45,576 nucleotides of DNA from a virus, in the IMG/VR virus record IMGVR_UViG_3300030106_004614, positions 1-45,576 of that record; one strand, given 5' to 3'. Numbering within the stretch: position 1 is the first letter of the stretch; every line of letters begins with the position of its first letter. The translations under genes were made by a program, and so were the position numbers. The notes below the pieces were generated by a model that had not been told where the DNA came from, searched no databases, and was given only the letters and a program-made list of their open reading frames with translations. Below are positions 31,283-39,894 of the stretch, one piece after another.

Positions 31283-31516
31283 CTAGTTAAGAGTCTCATT
31301 CTTAATCCGAGAAGTTGTAAATTTCTCAGAGGCTAGACTAGGAATAGTTAATGATTCAGTTTTGATTCTTGGATAATTTAAGTCTTCATTTTCAAAAGTT
31401 ACAAGTCCTGTACCTGTGCCTTCTACATCAGGGTTAGCACTTAATCCTCTAAGCACTATAGCACTTACAGTACTAGTACTTAAAAACGCAGGTACAATTA
31501 AATCTCTAGTTGCCAT
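31283..31516 (-). CDS. Hypothetical small beta-rich protein, 77 aa
   Basis: The protein starts MATRDLIVPAFLSTSTVSAI and is rich in Thr, Ser and Leu. Its ATG overlaps the TAA of the 759-residue gene. It may be an accessory of that large repeat protein. No family was recognised. Confidence 0.6.
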   Translation of the reverse strand: MATRDLIVPAFLSTSTVSAIVLRGLSANPDVEGTGTGLVTFENEDLNYPRIKTESLTIPSLASEKFTTSRIKNETLN

Positions 31517-33795
31517 TAACCTGACCTTGTTCTAGAGGTTGGATTTGTTCCGTCATCAGTAGTCCAAGTCATAGCTGTGTCACTACCGTTTAATTTCTTT
31601 CCTGTAATGGTAGTTCCTGAGACTGCAAACTCGCCAACACAGCAGTAGATCATGTACAACAGTTGTGCTGGGGTAGCAGCAGCTCCGTCAGCAGCGTAAC
31701 TTTCTGACTGGGCTGTTGTCCACATTGCGTCCATCTCTGCTTTAGTTGGTGGGTCGTAAGCATTTAATGCATCGGTTACCTCAGACTGTACTTCTGAGTC
31801 CCAAGCACTATTCCAAGGAACCGCTGAGAGGCCAGCACCATTAGCACCAATGACTGCGGTATCCACTAAAATATCGTCTACAATACCGTCAATGGTTGCT
31901 AATGTAGCGGGAAGAGTTGTACTAGTATCTACCAGAATATCATCAACAATTCCATCTATAGTAGCTAAAGTTGCTGGAAGGGTTGTACCAGTATCTACTA
32001 GAATCGAGTCTACAATCCCATCTATAGTAGACAAGGTCGAAGGAAGAGTGGTTCCAGTATCTACTAAGATGTCATCTACGATCCCGTCTACTACATCAAT
32101 TTTAGAGATAGCAGAATCTAGTAGTAAATCTAATCTACCGCCATTTACCCAGTCACTTTGTAGCTCGTTAGTATCAACTAAAATCGTATCTACAATTCCA
32201 TCTACTACGTCAATTTTAGAAATAGCAGAATCTAAAAGAAGGTCTAATCTTCCTCCATTTACCCAATCAGCTTGTAACTCATTTGTATCCGCAACAATCG
32301 CTGCAAGTTGAGTACTATTGCTATCCATCTCTGCACGAATCTCAGCAACAGTAGGAGCAGAACCCCCGCCTCCCGTTGTCCAAGCAGAATCGCCCCTGTC
32401 TCTAAGAGCTTGTAAACTGTCTGTTGTATTGACATAATCATCCCAGTCAGCAGTTGATTCTTTGCTAACCAGTTTGGCAATGATAGAGTCATCTACAACG
32501 TCTGAACCAGCTACAGATGCAGATACAAGATGATCTAAACCAATAGCCACTAGAGCATCATTACATTCAGATTGAACCTCTGCATCCCACGAGCTATTCC
32601 AAGGTACTGCTGTTAACCCTGCACCCGCAGTACCGATTTCAGCAGTATCAACTAGAATGTTATCTACAATTCCATCTATGACATCGACCTTAGATATGAC
32701 TGAATCAAGAAGTAAATCTAATCTACCTCCGTTTGCCCAATCACCTTGAAGCTCATTCGTATCAGCTAGAATTGCAGCTACCTCTGTATCCAGAAAATCA
32801 TCAATGGTGGTTAAAGTAGCGGGAATAGTAGTTCCGGTATCAACTAAGATGTCATCTACAATTCCATCTATAACATCAACTTTAGAAATGACCGAGTCGA
32901 GAAGAAGATCAAGACGACCGCCATTAGCCCAATCCCCTTGCAGTTCATTAGTATCTGCAAGTATTGCTGCAACTTCAGTATCAAGGAAGTCATCGATAGT
33001 ATCTAACTTCCCGTCTAATGTTGTTCCAGTGTCAACTAAAATGTCGTCTACGATTCCATCTACGACATCAATCTTAGAAATAGCTGAATCAAGGAGTAAG
33101 TCTAAACGACCCCCGTTAACCCAGTCTGTCTGAAGTTCATTTGTATCTACTAGGATCGTATCCACGATACCGTCTACAACATCAACCTTAGAAATAACAG
33201 AGTCTAACAATAGGTCTAATCGCCCACCATTAGCCCAGTCTGCTTGAAGCTCATTAGTGTCTGCCAGAATAGCTGCGACCTCAGTATCTAAGAAGTCATC
33301 TACCGTATCTATCTTCCCATTGGTAGTACTGAAAGCAGAATCCATTTCAGCTTTAGTTGGTGCATCGTAATCAGACAGTGCGGTGTCACAGGCTGCATTT
33401 ATTTGATCGGTGGCATCAGAACCCTCGATGCTAGCCACATCGACACGACCATCGCTGTTAAAAGCATTAGCACTAGCCCCAAACATGGCATCATAGATCG
33501 CCTCCTCCAGAACATAAAATGTTTTGAATACAGGTAATGCACCTGACTCGTGACATGCTACTAATAGTTCACCACATGTGTTCGTATCAGTTGCATCTAA
33601 AACAACAATGTAGAAACCTATTTCATCGTGCGTAGATGTAGAACTTTCGTTCTTCTGGGCAAAGTTGCCTCCACCTTTAGAGAGTCGAATGTCTGCTTGG
33701 CTGATAGTTAAACCAGTCTCTGCTGTTTTACCATCCGTATCATCTAAGAATGGCCCAAAACGAAATGTATAGGCTGTAGATTGTTTTAGAAACAT
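31516..33795 (-). CDS. Repeat-rich fibre-like structural protein, 759 aa
   Basis: The N-terminal 110 residues form a BppU-like beta domain (STAYTFRFGPFLDDTDGKTA ... GFYIVVLDATDTNTCGELLV). The centre consists of repeated units built from TNELQADWANGGRLDLLLDS, VISKVDVVDGIVDTILVDT and IDDFLDTEVAAILADTNELQ. The heptad-like repeats predict a long helical or trimeric rod. Two copies of a segment ending VPWNSSWDAEVQSE (or close) punctuate the rod. This is typical of phage fibre shafts; it is encoded between the capsid and connector genes. Confidence 0.7.
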   Translation of the reverse strand: MFLKQSTAYTFRFGPFLDDTDGKTAETGLTISQADIRLSKGGGNFAQKNESSTSTHDEIGFYIVVLDATDTNTCGELLVACHESGALPVFKTFYVLEEAIYDAMFGASANAFNSDGRVDVASIEGSDATDQINAACDTALSDYDAPTKAEMDSAFSTTNGKIDTVDDFLDTEVAAILADTNELQADWANGGRLDLLLDSVISKVDVVDGIVDTILVDTNELQTDWVNGGRLDLLLDSAISKIDVVDGIVDDILVDTGTTLDGKLDTIDDFLDTEVAAILADTNELQGDWANGGRLDLLLDSVISKVDVIDGIVDDILVDTGTTIPATLTTIDDFLDTEVAAILADTNELQGDWANGGRLDLLLDSVISKVDVIDGIVDNILVDTAEIGTAGAGLTAVPWNSSWDAEVQSECNDALVAIGLDHLVSASVAGSDVVDDSIIAKLVSKESTADWDDYVNTTDSLQALRDRGDSAWTTGGGGSAPTVAEIRAEMDSNSTQLAAIVADTNELQADWVNGGRLDLLLDSAISKIDVVDGIVDTILVDTNELQSDWVNGGRLDLLLDSAISKIDVVDGIVDDILVDTGTTLPSTLSTIDGIVDSILVDTGTTLPATLATIDGIVDDILVDTSTTLPATLATIDGIVDDILVDTAVIGANGAGLSAVPWNSAWDSEVQSEVTDALNAYDPPTKAEMDAMWTTAQSESYAADGAAATPAQLLYMIYCCVGEFAVSGTTITGKKLNGSDTAMTWTTDDGTNPTSRTRSG
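31850..33340 (-). repeat. Tandem protein-coding repeats within the 759-aa gene
   Basis: About 20 units coding for variants of ISKVDVVDGIVDDILVDT and FLDTEVAAILADTNELQ recur with different spacings. Third-codon-position differences among copies show the repeats are old and kept at protein level. Recombination between copies could change shaft length. Confidence 0.7.
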
Positions 33796-33796
33796 T

Positions 33797-34351
33797 CTAA
33801 GGAGTCCTTAATTGTTGATATGTATTATGAACTATTGCTGAGATTGGAACGGAAGCACTTGCTGCATCTTGAGTCTCTAAATAGGCTATAGTGACATGCA
33901 TTTCGTCACCAGCCATCATTCCTCCACCATCTCCTGCCATCATTGTTAATCTTAATTTTAAGTTAGACCAATCACTTATAGATACTCCAAGACCGTTAAA
34001 GGTATGAGACAAATCCCCCCAACCACTGGTAGATACCGAGGTGAAAGTATTTGATACTCGACTTGTAGACCCTTCTAGAAGTTCAACTTTAAGTTGAGGG
34101 GGATTTCCTGTCCAAGCATTATCTGATGTCTTTGCTCTAGCTTTTAAGTAAGCATTCCCTGCGTCAGGAGTGTCTACATCACTGAGCCTAACGATACATA
34201 TTTCATTGCTTCCATTGTCAGTTACTTTTATGTAAGTCGTGCTGTCATCAGTACTACTCTCATCAATACTTGTGTACAGCGTACTACCACCGGATTTGTC
34301 AGTCCAGTTACCATCTGTATCATCTGCATCTGGTCGAGCGTATTGAGCCAT
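33797..34351 (-). CDS. Beta-rich surface protein, 184 aa
   Basis: The start MAQYARPDADDTDGNWTDKS, then TLYTSIDESSTDDSTTYIKV, matches a domain common in phage structural proteins (RP..D...GnWt......Ly..iDE...dD..yi). Jelly-roll strands follow (QLKVELLEGST, NLKLRLTMMAGD). It is probably fibre- or head-associated. Its ATG overlaps the stop of the 34351-34479 gene. Confidence 0.65.
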   Translation of the reverse strand: MAQYARPDADDTDGNWTDKSGGSTLYTSIDESSTDDSTTYIKVTDNGSNEICIVRLSDVDTPDAGNAYLKARAKTSDNAWTGNPPQLKVELLEGSTSRVSNTFTSVSTSGWGDLSHTFNGLGVSISDWSNLKLRLTMMAGDGGGMMAGDEMHVTIAYLETQDAASASVPISAIVHNTYQQLRTP

Positions 34352-34479
34352 TAATTTTCTTTACAGTGAGGACAGGAATCTGAATTTTGCTGGTAAACGA
34401 TTGTGTCGTTGATTATTTGATATTTTACCTCATAATGCTTTTTGCATTTATTGCAGTAACGTATCTGCTTAATAATCAC
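34351..34479 (-). CDS. Tiny zinc-ribbon protein, 42 aa
   Basis: The start codon is GTG overlapping the TGA of the previous gene, and TAA overlaps the next ATG, so it is coupled on both sides. Two Cys pairs, YCNKCKKHYEV and SCPHCKEN, form a classic minimal zinc ribbon. A function beyond metal binding cannot be stated. Confidence 0.7.
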   Translation of the reverse strand: MIIKQIRYCNKCKKHYEVKYQIINDTIVYQQNSDSCPHCKEN

Positions 34480-34778
34480 TGTTCTAGTTTCTCTATTAAG
34501 GTTTCTAGAGTATCTACTATCTTATTATGACGTTCTTCGTGCTTTTCTTGCTGATCATCTAGTAATCGCTCGTAATGGTCTCTCTGGGAGAGTAATTGAG
34601 AGCCAAAACTTTGTTGCATGTCTGATATCTGGTCTTGGTGTCGAGGCATTACCACTTTTGTCGTGTACCACAGATACCACCCTAACAAACCGGTTGCACT
34701 GACAGTTCCCCATTCAAAATGAGTGATTCCATCAGTTGCTGCAAGAAATGGGGGTAAAAATGCAAATAGTATTTTCAT
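34476..34778 (-). CDS. Membrane protein with C-terminal coiled coil (holin/spanin-like), 100 aa
   Basis: ATG 34778 gives MKILFAFLPPFLAATDGITH and a second hydrophobic stretch (GLLGWYLWYTTKVVMP). The C-terminal half is a charged coiled coil (QLLSQRDHYERLLDDQQEKH). Two membrane segments plus a coiled-coil tail fit a holin or spanin-type lysis protein. The longer frame begins at TTG and is not preferred. A copy of the 12-mer CTCTCCCAGAGA lies in the coiled coil. Confidence 0.6.
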   Translation of the reverse strand: MKILFAFLPPFLAATDGITHFEWGTVSATGLLGWYLWYTTKVVMPRHQDQISDMQQSFGSQLLSQRDHYERLLDDQQEKHEERHNKIVDTLETLIEKLEQ

Positions 34779-34785
34779 ATTTCTA

Positions 34786-34911
34786 CTAAGCGAAAAATAA
34801 TTTCTTTGCGTGACCAAATAACATAAAAATGAGCTTCGCCACTTTCTTTTTTACAAGCCTAATTGCTTTACCAAAAGCAGCCCATAATTTTTCTGCTAAC
34901 ATTAATAGCAT
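34786..34911 (-). CDS. Tiny amphipathic cationic peptide, 41 aa
   Basis: AGGAG with a 7-base spacer precedes ATG. The sequence MLLMLAEKLWAAFGKAIRLV and KKKVAKLIFMLFGHAKKLFF alternates hydrophobic and Lys residues, as in membrane-active peptides or short holins. It is followed by the membrane protein at 34476-34778, supporting a lysis-related role. This is inferred from composition only. Confidence 0.6.
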   Translation of the reverse strand: MLLMLAEKLWAAFGKAIRLVKKKVAKLIFMLFGHAKKLFFA

Positions 34912-34923
34912 TTTGCTTCTCCT

Positions 34924-34965
34924 AAAAAAAGAACGGGCTACAGGCCAAATGCCCATAGCCCGTTC
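34924..34965 (-). terminator. Strong terminator after the major capsid gene
   Basis: On the minus strand GAACGGGCTA pairs perfectly with TAGCCCGTTC across a 15-base loop and is followed by seven T. It lies 23 bases after the capsid stop codon, allowing capsid and decoration proteins to be made in excess of downstream tail proteins. Confidence 0.95.
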
Positions 34966-34988
34966 GTGCTTACTAGGATCGACTAATC

Positions 34989-36146
34989 TTAGAAGTTCGC
35001 TACTTTACCGTATGCCAAGCACTTAGGTACATAGAGAACAGGAAGACCATTGTCGATCATCTTCAGTTCCATACCAGCAGGGTCAATTACATTTGTTGAC
35101 CAGCTATGGAAACCATATACCTGCTTACCGTTGTCCATGATGTTTTCTTTCACGAACTCAGAAGCATTTACATATCCGATCCAATCTGGAGATGGATCAG
35201 GCATGAAGATAGCGTAGTTATCAGGAATGAAGAGACTGCTGTTAGCGACTGTGTCACTATCAACATTCTGATCAACATTCAAAACGCCATCGTAGATATG
35301 GAAGGTCTGAAGTGGTAGACCACGGAAGACTACGTCGAAACCGCTATCTGGAATACCTTCTTCAGATGTCTGAGCGCGAGCAGTCAGAGAATCGAAGATA
35401 CGGTAAGCAGTACCAGCTACGTTTTGTAGGCTAGTGTTGCTCAACAGCAACTCGAAAGTAGAGCTGTTAATCCAAATGTGACGAAGTGGACGACCTTGAA
35501 GTCGTTCAAACGCTTTATTGATGTTCAAAACATGTTTGACAACATCAGTAGAAGCAGTTTGCCATCCAGCATCGATAATATCAGAACCGGTTCCTAGATC
35601 GAGCTGATCAAGGTGAGCTGCGGGTAGATTGTAATCTACGTCAAACGTACCTGCACCTTTTTCAACTGGAACCCAAGATTCGCCATTCTGCTTAATACCA
35701 AAACCACCACGAAGCATGCGAGAGATCATGAACTCACGAGAGTTACGAAATCGCTGCGTCATGTACTCAAGTTGACGAGTAATGTAGTTCTGACCATTCA
35801 CATCGACTGCACCGAACTGCTGTCCGAGTGGACGAGTACGGAAGATTTCTTCGTGAAGAAGAGTAATCTTTTCGAAGGAACGATAAGCTACCGAACTGAC
35901 ATGACCGACTGCTTTACGCTGTACGGTTGATGGCCCAGTTCCGGGCGCACGACCTTCAGCGATCAGACGAGTCTTGTCGAAAATATCCCAACCGACATAA
36001 CGACCAGAAACATTCTGATTCGCTGCCTGTCCGGGCTTCATATTAAAGAAGCTCTGAAACAGGGTCATTGGGGTCTTGATGCGGGAAACAACCCGAGTAA
36101 TTACGGGAGTCTGCATCAACTGTTGAAGAGTGATTTCTCCAGCCAT
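34989..36146 (-). CDS. Major capsid protein (phage major capsid protein E-like), 385 aa
   Basis: The early helix MAGEITLQQLMQTPVITRVV and FFNMKPGQAANQNVSGRYVG, with RSFEKITLLHEEIF and HIWINSSTFELLLSN, fits the lambda gpE/PF03864 capsid group. Length is near the family norm. It lies behind a decoration-type gene and a protease/scaffold gene and directly before a strong terminator, as expected for the most abundant virion protein. AGGAG lies before ATG. Confidence 0.85.
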   Translation of the reverse strand: MAGEITLQQLMQTPVITRVVSRIKTPMTLFQSFFNMKPGQAANQNVSGRYVGWDIFDKTRLIAEGRAPGTGPSTVQRKAVGHVSSVAYRSFEKITLLHEEIFRTRPLGQQFGAVDVNGQNYITRQLEYMTQRFRNSREFMISRMLRGGFGIKQNGESWVPVEKGAGTFDVDYNLPAAHLDQLDLGTGSDIIDAGWQTASTDVVKHVLNINKAFERLQGRPLRHIWINSSTFELLLSNTSLQNVAGTAYRIFDSLTARAQTSEEGIPDSGFDVVFRGLPLQTFHIYDGVLNVDQNVDSDTVANSSLFIPDNYAIFMPDPSPDWIGYVNASEFVKENIMDNGKQVYGFHSWSTNVIDPAGMELKMIDNGLPVLYVPKCLAYGKVANF

Positions 36147-36169
36147 AATTTAATTTCTCCTAGTAATTA

Positions 36170-36994
36170 TTAAGTTGCTACCGTAAGGGTATTAGCACCA
36201 TGATGAACGACTAGCCACTGAGTACCGTCACTGTAGACCTCAATAAATCCACCCATTTTCTGGCTGGAGGTACTAAACGCTACACTGTCAGCAGCAGCAT
36301 CGTTAAACGTAACCATTTTGTCAGCAGTACCGCCTGTGATAGTCACGTTCTGGTCAGCAGTTACATAAAATCCGTAACGCAAACCAGCTTTGGTGTGTCC
36401 ATCAGCATCTAGCGTAAAGTTGACTGCTCCACTTGCACCAGTGTTGGTGAATAGAGTGTCGTGGTCAGCTTCAGTTACAGCGTAGTCAGCAGTCTTAGCT
36501 GACACATAACGGTAACCACCAAAGTTATTACCTTCAAGTTGATCCGAGAAAGTAAATCGTTTGTTAAGCTGTGCGCGAATCAGGTGTTCGCTTACGTTTC
36601 CAGAGATACCAAAAGCGGTAGTCCCGGGAACAATAAGTCGATCTGCTTTGAGGAATCCCCAAGCATAAACCCAACCAATCCAACGATCAGCATTTGCGCC
36701 CATTCGTTGCATTTTTTGTGAGTAACCAAGAATACCGTAGATTTCTTGAGTACCATCAGTTGCAGCAGGGTTCCACTCTTTCAGCTTACCGCTGGCAGTA
36801 ATCCTACCTAAAATGAGGCCCGGACGTAAAACATCCGTGTAGCCTGTGTTGCCTGCATCTCGTGCAGAACCATCAATGATAGAACCTATGAACGCTTCCT
36901 GTTCAAATCGTCCCCACCAGAAAACATTTTCGCTGGTTTCTAGAGCAGACTGTACGGAAGGGAGTCCAAAGGCTCCAGTGAATTCAAAAGACAT
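36170..36994 (-). CDS. Capsid decoration protein, 274 aa
   Basis: The N-terminal half (DVLRPGLILGRITASGKLKE, WNPAATDGTQEIYGILGY) matches the head decoration/HDPD pattern (lrpG.vLg.it..gk..p......dG...~.Gil). A beta-rich C-terminal domain (TLFTNTGASGAVNFTLDADG, NVTITGGTADKMVTFNDA) resembles repeat domains seen on surface proteins. It sits between protease/scaffold and capsid genes in the usual decoration-protein position. Confidence 0.75.
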   Translation of the reverse strand: MSFEFTGAFGLPSVQSALETSENVFWWGRFEQEAFIGSIIDGSARDAGNTGYTDVLRPGLILGRITASGKLKEWNPAATDGTQEIYGILGYSQKMQRMGANADRWIGWVYAWGFLKADRLIVPGTTAFGISGNVSEHLIRAQLNKRFTFSDQLEGNNFGGYRYVSAKTADYAVTEADHDTLFTNTGASGAVNFTLDADGHTKAGLRYGFYVTADQNVTITGGTADKMVTFNDAAADSVAFSTSSQKMGGFIEVYSDGTQWLVVHHGANTLTVAT

Positions 36995-37024
36995 TACGCT
37001 TTCCTCTCACTAAAGGGACAAAAA

Positions 37025-38281
37025 TTAACCAGCATGACCTGTGTTAGACAAAAACTCTAAAGCAATCTCTTCAGCACTTGGGCCTCCAACTTCATTAGGA
37101 TTACCTTCTTCTTGGTATCCTTGTGGAAGACCTGTTGTACCAGATTGAGACATTGCCAATCCAATTTGCTGTAAAGAGGCTTGGTCTGAATCAGAGCCAC
37201 TGATAATTCCAGTGGTCAATGATGGAGATGCTTCAAGAGCTTCCATAATTGTTGATGCAGGGCAAACTTTAACAGAACCATCATCTCCAAATGACATTTG
37301 GAACTCATTGATTTCTGAATCTAAATGCTTAGACGCATAATCTTCTGAGATTTTTCCACTCTTAACGAGTGCATCACGACGAGCAGAAAGTTTATCCTTC
37401 TCCTGTCCGTTTAAGTGGCTCATCAAAAACTCAATGGTTTTAGATGCAGCTTTGTAAGTTGGGTGAGAGAGAACAGCTTCTTCGTTAGAAGCGACACCTG
37501 CACCCTGTTCAAGATTTTCTTTTTCTTGTGACATAGCAACTGGGGCAGGTTGTTCCTTAGCCCCCTCCGGTGGGTTAGAAATTGACGAATCCTCTGGATT
37601 TTCAGAGGCCTTCTTTTGACGAAGAGCTACAAGTAGTCTCTCCATAAAATTCACTTCATGTGTATCATCAGGTAAATCAATCATTACTGCACGCAGAGCT
37701 TCCAACATATCTTGGATTCCACTTTTAGTTTTGACTGCTCCTACTTGATGATCATTATCTACAGACGACATGGATAATGGTTCCGTAAGTTGGGACATGG
37801 CTAGCGAAATGCCAACCGATTCCTCATTAGTAACAGGCTCAAAATTACCCTGCCCATTTTCAATGGGATGAGTAACAAGAGCTATGTGCATTAAAGAATC
37901 ATCCCATGAATTTCCCGAACCATCACTAAATTCAGGACGAACATAAATAGATGTCTCTTTGACGTTAGTACCAATTTTAACAGCATCTTCGCTTCGGGGA
38001 ACATCCAATTCTCCCCAGAGGGTATTATCTTCTACCCAAATTTTATCCCACCAACCTGCATTTATATCACTTCGTGGAAGTGTTCCATCATTTCCTACAG
38101 ACATTGGGATGGCTTCTTTGCTATGATTCCAAGGTGCGGGTACAGAAACTCCTGCATCTTTCATAGCTGAAAATTGGGAAGCCCAATGGCTTAATCTATC
38201 GTTTGTTATTTCTACTTTTCTTGGCGAGTCACCCGGAATAGTATAAATTCCAGTAGTGACTATTGGTTTTTTAAAACGCAT
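37025..38281 (-). CDS. Prohead protease/scaffold protein, 418 aa
   Basis: The N-terminal 150 residues (TTGIYTIPGDSPRKVEITND, NHSKEAIPMSVGND, SIYVRPEFSDGSGNSWDDSL and MHIALVTHPIENGQG) follow the phage protease pattern with a conserved H-ALVT-P segment. The C-terminal part is a long polar helical region (LEQGAGVASNEEAVL, KTIEFLMSHLNGQEKDKLSA) as in fused scaffolds. It begins the head operon, just before decoration and capsid genes. Confidence 0.75.
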   Translation of the reverse strand: MRFKKPIVTTGIYTIPGDSPRKVEITNDRLSHWASQFSAMKDAGVSVPAPWNHSKEAIPMSVGNDGTLPRSDINAGWWDKIWVEDNTLWGELDVPRSEDAVKIGTNVKETSIYVRPEFSDGSGNSWDDSLMHIALVTHPIENGQGNFEPVTNEESVGISLAMSQLTEPLSMSSVDNDHQVGAVKTKSGIQDMLEALRAVMIDLPDDTHEVNFMERLLVALRQKKASENPEDSSISNPPEGAKEQPAPVAMSQEKENLEQGAGVASNEEAVLSHPTYKAASKTIEFLMSHLNGQEKDKLSARRDALVKSGKISEDYASKHLDSEINEFQMSFGDDGSVKVCPASTIMEALEASPSLTTGIISGSDSDQASLQQIGLAMSQSGTTGLPQGYQEEGNPNEVGGPSAEEIALEFLSNTGHAG

Positions 38282-38285
38282 TAAT

Positions 38286-38453
38286 TTACATGCCTCGTTT
38301 TTTTGGTCGAAGTTTAGTTACACGTTTACGTTTAGACTCTTCAGTCGCTCGACGCTTTTGCTTCTTCCAAGTAACTCGTTGATTTTTAGTACCAACTCGT
38401 TCTGCTCTTTGAAGAGCAACTTGAATTGGATCACCAGTGTTCATATATGCCAT
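38286..38453 (-). CDS. Small basic protein at the head-operon start, 55 aa
   Basis: The protein is MAYMNTGDPIQVALQRAERV at the start and very basic at the end (KQKRRATEESKRKRV, LRPKKRGM). AAAGG lies upstream of ATG. It is the first gene after the putative promoter at 38479-38508 and sits 4 bases before the protease gene. Its composition resembles the tiny basic proteins at the left end. Confidence 0.65.
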   Translation of the reverse strand: MAYMNTGDPIQVALQRAERVGTKNQRVTWKKQKRRATEESKRKRVTKLRPKKRGM

Positions 38454-38469
38454 AATAAACTAAACCTTT

Positions 38470-38508
38470 CTGTTAATAAGGATAGTTGTTTAACAGAATT
38501 CGTGTCAA
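38470..38508 (-). promoter_or_regulatory. Head-operon promoter overlapping an inverted repeat
   Basis: On the minus strand TTGACA (38508-38503) and TATCCT (38484-38479) are 18 bases apart. The perfect inverted repeat CTGTTAA (38470-38476) and TTAACAG (38490-38496) overlaps the -10 and spacer, where a regulator would block or help polymerase. The region also lies upstream of the divergent 38536 gene. Confidence 0.55.
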
Positions 38509-38535
38509 GTAAAAGATATATAAGGAATTTACCCA

Positions 38536-39882
38536 ATGGGTCTCTCTTCTGCTCAGTATACCAATCTATTTGAATGTATTGGAGAATATGTTCAACGAAT
38601 AAACGACTTCCAAACAATTATCAGTGATCTAGAAACAGATAGAAGTCAAATAGAGACAGAGCTTGAAGCAAACTCAGTTCCTGTCGCTTTTTACTCAGAC
38701 AACACTGCTATGTTTGATAATTACAAAGCTAGTGTAGTTAGTTGGATAAATCAATTAACAAATAAAGTTTCTCAACTAATGGAGAATGATGACTTTATCT
38801 TAGACAACTTTATCACTACTGGTGGTTGGGAAGGTATTCTTCCTGAAATCATAAAAGACATGACAGACACTACGCAGCACATTAAACAATCAGTTGTTAC
38901 CGTAGGTTCCGTTTCATCTACTCTTGCTAACGCAAACTCTTCAATTTTATTAGTTGATAAAAAGTTAGATGGGTATAACGCTCCTATTACTGGTGGGATT
39001 TCAACTCGACATCAATCAGGATTAGATAGTGAGCTAGGGCCAACAGCAGAAACATTTAGAGTAACTGCTATAGAAGATTCTGATGAAACTGGAGTCACAG
39101 ATGGTAAAGAAAGTTTTGTTATTCATGGAGACGAAGGTTCTACAGGGTATCACTACGGTGATACAGGTTCAAATTCAGGCCCGACAATATCAACTCTTTA
39201 TGAGGAATCTAGTAGATACGGGTTAGGGAACGGAGACTTTGAAACTTGGACGGATAGTACTACTCCGGGTTCTTGGACTCAAGTTTCAGGTTTTGATCCT
39301 GTAGAGAGAACTGTAGATGGTTACAAAGGTGACTACGCAATGGTTTGTGTAGGCAACGGTAGTAAAACATGGAGAATAGAGCAAGCAGTCACAACATCTC
39401 GTCTAGATAGATATCGCAGGTATGTACTTGCTTGTTTTGTTCAAGGGACTGCGGGCATTTCCGCAGGAGCATTAACTATTAAGTTTACAGGAACAGGTTA
39501 TACAGCAAGCTCTTCTGAAAAGATTGAAATGGATGCTTCTGCACTCGCTGCTCAAACCGCATACGGAGTAGAGTATTTTTATATTACGATGCCTAGTGCG
39601 ATTCCTACTGATATGAAATTACAAGTTGATTTAACAGGAGGTCTAACTTCTGGAAAAGTGGTTTTAGTTGATCACATTCAGTTTGGCCCTGTTGAGTATT
39701 TTGGTGGGGTTAATTTTGCGCTTATTGATGGATCAGGTAAGACTACAATAAGAGACACACATTCCTCTGCAATTTCTAATAATGATGCAGGCGTGTTTCA
39801 GACTTTCTTCAGAAAAGGTTTGAACGTACAGCTTCCATCAAACTCATCACCAAGTATTGCAGATTCCCTAGCTTCTGATTAA
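38536..39882 (+). CDS. Fibre-like structural protein, 448 aa
   Basis: Residues 1-150 are helical and coiled-coil-like (INDFQTIISDLETDRSQIET, WINQLTNKVSQLMEND). The C-terminal half is beta-rich with a carbohydrate-binding-like jelly roll (YGLGNGDFETWTDSTTPGSW ... KTWRIEQAVTT, YVLACFVQG). This is the usual form of phage host-recognition or neck fibres. AAGGAA precedes ATG. It leads a plus-strand trio that is inverted relative to the main structural operon. Confidence 0.65.
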   Translation: MGLSSAQYTNLFECIGEYVQRINDFQTIISDLETDRSQIETELEANSVPVAFYSDNTAMFDNYKASVVSWINQLTNKVSQLMENDDFILDNFITTGGWEGILPEIIKDMTDTTQHIKQSVVTVGSVSSTLANANSSILLVDKKLDGYNAPITGGISTRHQSGLDSELGPTAETFRVTAIEDSDETGVTDGKESFVIHGDEGSTGYHYGDTGSNSGPTISTLYEESSRYGLGNGDFETWTDSTTPGSWTQVSGFDPVERTVDGYKGDYAMVCVGNGSKTWRIEQAVTTSRLDRYRRYVLACFVQGTAGISAGALTIKFTGTGYTASSSEKIEMDASALAAQTAYGVEYFYITMPSAIPTDMKLQVDLTGGLTSGKVVLVDHIQFGPVEYFGGVNFALIDGSGKTTIRDTHSSAISNNDAGVFQTFFRKGLNVQLPSNSSPSIADSLASD

Positions 39883-39894
39883 TGGAGAATTCTA

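Noticed and set aside
31850-33340. Regular repeats that could suggest a CRISPR array
   Set aside because: The units are diverged, lie in one long reading frame and vary at third codon positions; they are protein repeats.
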